DNA from: CAZPEV01 sp964585635
GTDB taxonomy: Bacteria; Zixibacteria; MSB-5A5; GN15; JAAZOE01
Length of the DNA stretch: 36,723 nucleotides
Direction: 5' to 3'
Assembly: GCA_964585635.1 (NCBI GenBank)
Contig: CAZPEV010000008.1
Span: 1 to 36,723, forward strand
The position numbers and the translations under genes are program-made. Below, one piece after another: positions 32,596 to 36,723 of the stretch. The notes below the pieces were generated by a model. That model searched no databases, was not told where the DNA came from, and worked only from the letters and a program-made list of their open reading frames with translations. Positions within the stretch are counted from its first letter, which is position 1. The number at the start of each line of letters is the position of its first letter.

Positions 32596-32620
32596 AGGGG
32601 AAGCCGGATCGGCTTCCCCT
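32596..32620 (-). terminator. terminator after rng
   Basis: A perfect 11-bp stem, AGGGGAAGCCG (32596-32606) with its complement (32610-32620) and a GAT loop, lies 28 bp past the rng stop. The U-run on the minus strand is short (TTT), so it may be a moderate terminator or an RNA 3'-end stabiliser. Confidence 0.6.
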
Positions 32621-32647
32621 GATGCGATAAGGGCGATTCGTTGCCTG

Positions 32648-34201
32648 CTATTCGCCGGTCGGCGGTCCGCTGACATGTTCCTTGGTCAGGTCGCGACCCG
32701 TCTCCAGATCGGTGACGGCGAACTCCTGCAAAGAAATGGTCGTGTCGCGCACCAGATTGACATGGAATCGATGCAGGTTGGCGATCTTGGCCACGCGGTT
32801 CCCCTCACCGTTGGTCAAAAACTCCGCCAGATTGGGATTGACGATCAGATTGAACTTGCTGTGCCGTCCGACCGCTTTGGCCCGCTGGAACCAGCGTTCG
32901 ACTTTGGTGGCCATCGTCTGCTTGGACAGCACCCGTCCCAGGCCGTTGCAGTGGGGACAGGGTTCGGACATGGCCGTCATGTGCGACGGGCGAATCCGTT
33001 CCCGGGTCATTTCGATCAGGCCGAAATCGGAGACCGGGCTGACGGCTCGTTTGGCATGGTCGTACCGCAGCCAACTGTTAAACTCGTCGAACAGCTTGCG
33101 TCGGTTTTCCCGATTGTACATGTCGATGAAATCGATGACGATCAGGCCGCCGATGTCGCGCAACCGAATCTGCCGGGCCACTTCGCGGGCCGCCTCCAGA
33201 TTGGTGCGCAAGATGGTTGATTCCTGGTCCTTCTTGCCGACGAACCGGCCGGTGTTGACGTCAATCGTCACCATCGCCTCGGTCTGGTCGATGACGAGAT
33301 ATGAACCCTTGCGGATCCAGACCCGGCGGTCCATCATTTTCTCAATTTCCTGCTCGACATTGAAGCGGTCGAAAATCGGAGTGGCCTCGCTGTAATACTT
33401 CACGCGCCCTTTCAGCGCCGGGGCGATTTCCCGGACGAAGGCCAAAACCTCTCTGAAGACGGGGCGATTGTCGACATAAAGACTCTCGACGTCGTCGGAA
33501 TAGAGGTCGCGGATGATGCCGGTAATCATCCCCATTTCCTGATGAATCAGGGCCGGCGGGGCCATCTGATCGGCCTTCTTCTTGAGCAGGGCCCAAAATT
33601 TCGACAGCCGCCGAATATCCGACTTGAAATCGGCCTCGTTGCGGCCCTCCCCTTCGGTGCGGATGATAAGCCCGAACCCCTCCGGTCGCAGCGGCTTGAC
33701 AATATTGCGAAGCCGTTTTTTCTCGCCCCAATCATTGATCCGCTTGGAAACGCGGATGTGAAAATCATCCGGCACCAGCACCAGATACCGTCCGGCGATC
33801 GATACCTCGGAGGTCACTCGCGGACCCTTGGTCGATATCGTCTCTTTGATGACCTGCACCAGGATTTCCTGACCGTCCTTCAGGACGGTCTCGATCCCGG
33901 CGCGGCGGGTCTTGCGGACGATGTCGGCGGGCGATTCCTCGTCATCGTCGGCGTCAAACCGGTCGTCATCGGAGATCTGCCCGATATCGGAGGAATGCAG
34001 GAAGGCTGCCTTCTCCATGCCGATATCGACAAACGCGGCCTGCATGCCGGGCAGGACGGTCTTGATTCGGCCCTTGTAAATATTTCCGACCAGGCGGCGC
34101 TCCTCGGCGCCCTTGACCAGAAGCTCGACCAAACGACCGTCTTCCAACAAGGCCACGCGCGACTCATACGGGGTGGAATTGACAATAATTTCTTTCTTCA
34201 A
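32648..34201 (-). CDS. rng: ribonuclease G (RNase E/G family)
   Basis: Endonuclease cutting single-stranded AU-rich RNA; matures 16S rRNA 5' end and turns over mRNA. 517 aa, RNase G size (no long C-terminal scaffold). S1 RNA-binding domain at 38-125 (GNIYKGRIKTVLPGMQAAFV), 5' sensor and RNase H-like parts, DNase I-like catalytic region with metal-binding Asp in TIDVNTGRFVG and IVIDFIDM, and the zinc-link CPHCNGLG. The start codon is TTG (34201-34199): AAGGAGG, supplied by the last codons of fmt, lies 7 bp upstream. There are only 4 bp between fmt stop and this start, so coupling is likely. Fourth gene of the yajC-def-fmt-rng cluster. Confidence 0.96.
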   Translation of the reverse strand: MKKEIIVNSTPYESRVALLEDGRLVELLVKGAEERRLVGNIYKGRIKTVLPGMQAAFVDIGMEKAAFLHSSDIGQISDDDRFDADDDEESPADIVRKTRRAGIETVLKDGQEILVQVIKETISTKGPRVTSEVSIAGRYLVLVPDDFHIRVSKRINDWGEKKRLRNIVKPLRPEGFGLIIRTEGEGRNEADFKSDIRRLSKFWALLKKKADQMAPPALIHQEMGMITGIIRDLYSDDVESLYVDNRPVFREVLAFVREIAPALKGRVKYYSEATPIFDRFNVEQEIEKMMDRRVWIRKGSYLVIDQTEAMVTIDVNTGRFVGKKDQESTILRTNLEAAREVARQIRLRDIGGLIVIDFIDMYNRENRRKLFDEFNSWLRYDHAKRAVSPVSDFGLIEMTRERIRPSHMTAMSEPCPHCNGLGRVLSKQTMATKVERWFQRAKAVGRHSKFNLIVNPNLAEFLTNGEGNRVAKIANLHRFHVNLVRDTTISLQEFAVTDLETGRDLTKEHVSGPPTGE

Positions 34202-34205
34202 TCAC

Positions 34206-35150
34206 TCACCTCCTTTCAGTCATGTCAAAGGTTTGTTTGCCGCCGATGCGATACCCATTGATAAACGAACGGGCGTCCATGGCCCGTTTCCCTTGGGGCA
34301 GAAGGGTCATGATGGCAATGGGGTCATCGCCGGTACCGACGAAAAGTTCCTGTCCGCGGACGTGCACTTCGCCGGGATTCAAGGGCGGCACTGAGGAAAA
34401 ATCTCCCAATCGGGAGCTCAGGATCTTCAATTTTTGTTCACGAAAGACAGTGTAGGCGCCGGGCCGTTCCGAAAATGCCCGAATGCGATTATGAATCTTC
34501 CGCCGCGCCTGCCGCCAATCGATGGCGCCATCCTCCGGCTTGATCTTGGGAGCCGGCGTCGCCAGGGCGGCATCTTGCCGGCTGGGGACAAATCCGGGGC
34601 GGGCGATCATCTCCAGCGTTTCCAAAAGGAATGGTCCGGAAAGTTCTGCCAGCCGATACGACAAGGAAGTGTAATTCTCCTCCGGCTGGATCGCAACCGA
34701 CAACCGGTGAATTATCGAACCTTCATCGACCTGCCGGGTCAGGAAGAACGAGGTCAACCCGGTCTCCGTCTCGCCGTCAAGCAGGGCATGGCGGATCGGC
34801 GCTGCGCCCCGGTACTTGGGCAAAAGCGAGGCATGGATGTTAATCGAACCATGCCGGGGCAGCATAAATAATCGTTCCGGGAGAATGCGGAATGCGATCA
34901 CCACGAAGAGATCGGCCTTCAGATCGGCCATGGCCTGGATGAACGGCTCATCCCGCAGGCTGGTCGGCTGATAAATCGGGAGATTCAACCGTGCGGCGAC
35001 GATTTTCGTTTGGCAGGCGGTCAGCCGATGCCCCCGGCCGGCGATGGCATCCGGACCGGTCACGACCGCCACCAACGTATGTCGGGAGCCGGCCAGGGCC
35101 GCCAGCGCAGGGCAGGCGAACTCCGGCGTCCCCATAAAAACCACATTCAT
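34206..35150 (-). CDS. fmt: methionyl-tRNA formyltransferase
   Basis: Transfers formyl from 10-formyl-tetrahydrofolate to Met-tRNA initiator. 314 aa, normal length. N-terminal hydrolase-like domain with MGTPEFACPALAAL, the folate/catalytic segment INIHASLLPKYRGAAPI (Asn, His and the SLLPxYRG signature), and the C-terminal OB-like domain from about residue 205 (KIKPEDGAIDW). No strong ribosome site before the ATG. Its last codons (GAA AGG AGG TGA) contain the Shine-Dalgarno of rng. Partner of def, encoded just upstream. Confidence 0.97.
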   Translation of the reverse strand: MNVVFMGTPEFACPALAALAGSRHTLVAVVTGPDAIAGRGHRLTACQTKIVAARLNLPIYQPTSLRDEPFIQAMADLKADLFVVIAFRILPERLFMLPRHGSINIHASLLPKYRGAAPIRHALLDGETETGLTSFFLTRQVDEGSIIHRLSVAIQPEENYTSLSYRLAELSGPFLLETLEMIARPGFVPSRQDAALATPAPKIKPEDGAIDWRQARRKIHNRIRAFSERPGAYTVFREQKLKILSSRLGDFSSVPPLNPGEVHVRGQELFVGTGDDPIAIMTLLPQGKRAMDARSFINGYRIGGKQTFDMTERR

Positions 35151-35178
35151 TCAGTCGTCGGCAGGCGATCAGGCGTTG

Positions 35179-35685
35179 TCAGGCGGATTTGGCCAGTCTT
35201 TTCAATTTTCGGTCCACGAGAGCACGGCTGACAGATGGAAAATGATCTATGAACAGCACTCCGTCGAGGTGGTCATATTCATGCAAGATAGCCCGGGCCA
35301 GAAGCCCATCGGCGCGTAGCGTGAATTGTTGGCCATCGACTCCGAAAGCTCTGACCGTGACCTCGTTGGGCCGGGTCAAGGTCTGATAGATACCCGGGAA
35401 CGACAGACATCCCTCTTCAAATTCAACCTCTCCCGAGGTTTCCACGATTTCCGGGTTGATAAAGACCTTGGTCTCGGCGGTGATATCGATCGCCGAAATA
35501 TCGACGACGAATAGGCGCAGTGGCACGCCCACCTGCACCGCCGCCAGACCAAGCCCGCGTATTCCCCTGAGGGTGGCCGTCATGTCGGCCACCAAAGCTT
35601 TGACTTCCGGTGTAATGTCATCCACCGGCCGGGACGTTTCCCGGAGGACCGGACTTCCGTACTTGACAATCGGCCTTATCGCCAT
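35179..35685 (-). CDS. def: peptide deformylase
   Basis: Removes the formyl group from the N-terminus of new proteins; metal enzyme. 168 aa. The three family motifs are present: GLGLAAVQ (44-51; the usual Pro before Gln is Val), EGCLSFPG (91-98, metal ligand Cys93) and HEYDHLDG (135-142, two His ligands and catalytic Glu136). Tight operon with yajC (17 bp upstream) and fmt (28 bp downstream), the standard pairing of formylation and deformylation. Confidence 0.97.
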   Translation of the reverse strand: MAIRPIVKYGSPVLRETSRPVDDITPEVKALVADMTATLRGIRGLGLAAVQVGVPLRLFVVDISAIDITAETKVFINPEIVETSGEVEFEEGCLSFPGIYQTLTRPNEVTVRAFGVDGQQFTLRADGLLARAILHEYDHLDGVLFIDHFPSVSRALVDRKLKRLAKSA

Positions 35686-35702
35686 TGCCGCTCCACTTTC
35701 AG

Positions 35703-36020
35703 CTATTCAACCTTCCCGGCAATGGAAGATTTTAGGAACTCCACTTTTATATCATCGGCAATTCTCAGGACGACAATATTCTTCTCATCATTGAGCGACG
35801 AGATAATCCCGAACATGCCGCTGTTGGTGATCACCCGATCACCCTTTTTCAATTCCGTCAGAAGCCGCTGATGTTCTTTCTGTTTTTTCTGCTGCGGACG
35901 GATCAGCAGCAGCCAGAAGATGACAAAGATCAGCAGAATCGGCACCAGCGAGATCAACATCGAGGCCGCCCCGCCCTGCCCACTGGACGGCTGCGTTGCC
36001 AAAAGGATTAGACTACTCAA
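35703..36020 (-). CDS. yajC: preprotein translocase subunit YajC
   Basis: 105 aa. One transmembrane helix (about 20-40, SMLISLVPILLIFVIFWLLL) followed by RPQQKKQKEHQRLL and the small cytosolic domain LKKGDRVITNSGMFGIISSL. Accessory part of the SecDF-YajC complex that helps protein export. The start is TTG (36020-36018) with AAGGAG 6 bp upstream. First gene of the yajC-def-fmt-rng cluster. Confidence 0.95.
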   Translation of the reverse strand: MSSLILLATQPSSGQGGAASMLISLVPILLIFVIFWLLLIRPQQKKQKEHQRLLTELKKGDRVITNSGMFGIISSLNDEKNIVVLRIADDIKVEFLKSSIAGKVE

Positions 36021-36088
36021 GCTTTACTCCTTGTAATTTATCGGTCAAACGACCACTCCTGTTTCACCCACTCCCCCATCAGAACAGA

Positions 36089-36117
36089 AAAATAGGCCAA
36101 ATGTTTATAAAAGGCAA
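36089..36117 (-). promoter_or_regulatory. candidate promoter of the yajC-def-fmt-rng cluster
   Basis: On the minus strand TTGCCT (36117-36112), 17-bp spacer, TATTTT (36094-36089), about 69 bp upstream of the TTG start. Confidence 0.45.
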
Positions 36118-36199
36118 CCTCTTTCACTCTATACGGTCCTGGCGGCGCCAATTATCCCGTTATACGACAACATCTTATGGCGAATCATGGTTTGTCTTT

Positions 36200-36723
36200 C
36201 TATCCCGCCAGTTTCCTGAAAATGGCCAGGATATCATCCCGGTAGAGCCGCTTGGGGTTGGCGAGGTATTCATTGTTGACCCCATAGATTCGGAGGGTAT
36301 CATCGGCCATTTGCTCAAACAGGGAACCGTCGCTGATACCGACATCCTTCAGGGTGAGCAATCGGCCGACCGCCGACAGGAATTTTCGAAAAGCCGCGAT
36401 TCCCTTCTCGGCCAGTTCTTCGTCCGATTGGTCGTCGCGGTGGATATCGAACAGCTCCTCCGCCAGCATGGCATATTTGGCCGGGCGGGATCGGTAGGTA
36501 TATTCCATCAGCGCCGGCAGCAGCAACGCCAGCCCGCGGCCGTGGGAGATATCGTAGTGGCCGGAGAGGGCATGCTCCAGGGCGTGAATCGGGAAGGCGC
36601 CGTCGCGTCCGGATCCAACCATGCCAGACAGCGCCACGGCTGAAGCCCACGACAAATTGGCGCGGGCGGCGGCGTTCTGGGGGTCCTTCAGGACGAGTGG
36701 AAGGTTTTCCATGACGGTCTTGA
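36200..36723 (-). CDS. iron-containing alcohol dehydrogenase, 5' end outside window
   Basis: The frame is open to the right edge, so only the C-terminal 173 residues are seen. They match the all-helical metal-binding half of the YqhD/butanol-dehydrogenase type: MENLPLVLKDPQNAAARANL, then SAVALSGMVGSGRDG, and the ligand helices HALEHALSGHYDISHGRGLALL in which His residues hold the iron or zinc. The C-terminus PKRLYRDDILAIFRKL is also typical. It would reduce aldehydes with NAD(P)H. Stop TAG. Separated from the next minus-strand gene (yajC) by 179 bp with a separate promoter. Confidence 0.93.
   Translation of the reverse strand, partial: KTVMENLPLVLKDPQNAAARANLSWASAVALSGMVGSGRDGAFPIHALEHALSGHYDISHGRGLALLLPALMEYTYRSRPAKYAMLAEELFDIHRDDQSDEELAEKGIAAFRKFLSAVGRLLTLKDVGISDGSLFEQMADDTLRIYGVNNEYLANPKRLYRDDILAIFRKLAG

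Noticed and set aside
33905..33980. Acidic insertion in the S1 domain of RNase G as a novelty
   Set aside because: RNase E/G proteins commonly carry a variable loop at this place, so it is ordinary variation.

Overview
The window looks like a piece of a metagenome-assembled bacterial genome from the FCB side of the tree, most likely candidate division Zixibacteria. Three things support that inference: two proteins with C-terminal double dockerin modules of the 'GDAVYVINYIFKGGP' type, two secreted proteins ending in the 'NYPNPFNPST/TT' type C-terminal sorting domain, and ordinary bacterial housekeeping genes (rho, rsfS, panD, def, fmt, yajC, rpmB). A run of ten Ns (14689-14698) marks a scaffold gap. 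No 16S or other taxonomic marker is present, so the assignment rests on protein style only.

Left part (1-8 kb): the 3' part of a multi-PAS histidine kinase overlaps a sigma54-type response regulator. They are followed by a 615-bp non-coding stretch ending in a perfect terminator hairpin, a DUF4412-like secreted protein, a divergent LuxR-type regulator whose receiver domain has lost its phospho-acceptor Asp, NADP-type glutamate dehydrogenase with a CRP-like palindrome upstream, and a ChrB-domain protein.

Middle part (8-18.8 kb): accessory and surface region. A roughly 1020-codon PKD/thrombospondin-type-3/dockerin surface protein is split by one in-frame TAG. A second dockerin protein repeats its 3' module and terminator. 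A tRNA-Ser(CGA) has a decayed partial copy downstream. A tadA-membrane protein pair follows, then a repeat-rich stretch with the assembly gap, then a single-polypeptide restriction-modification enzyme that is also cut near its end by an in-frame TAG, at a position where I recall glutamine in related proteins.

18.8-24 kb: a housekeeping run panD-glmU(N)-secreted protein-LytR_C protein-rsfS-rho on the plus strand, with a convergent TPR lipoprotein-like gene. 24-29.4 kb: accessory genes (an intracellular trypsin-like protease, two genes of unknown function, a propeller protein with sorting domain) embedded in GC-rich dispersed repeats. 29.5-36.7 kb: DRG/Obg-like GTPase with TGS domain, divergent rpmB, a second sorting-domain propeller protein, the minus-strand translation and export cluster yajC-def-fmt-rng, and the 3' part of an iron-dependent alcohol dehydrogenase.

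The most notable signals are: two TAG codons interrupting otherwise intact reading frames while TAG also serves as a normal stop in about nine genes here; a degenerate receiver regulator; several dispersed repeat families that flank accessory genes; a tRNA relic; and a structured non-coding stretch behind the sigma54 regulator. No CRISPR array, transposase, integrase or phage gene was seen.
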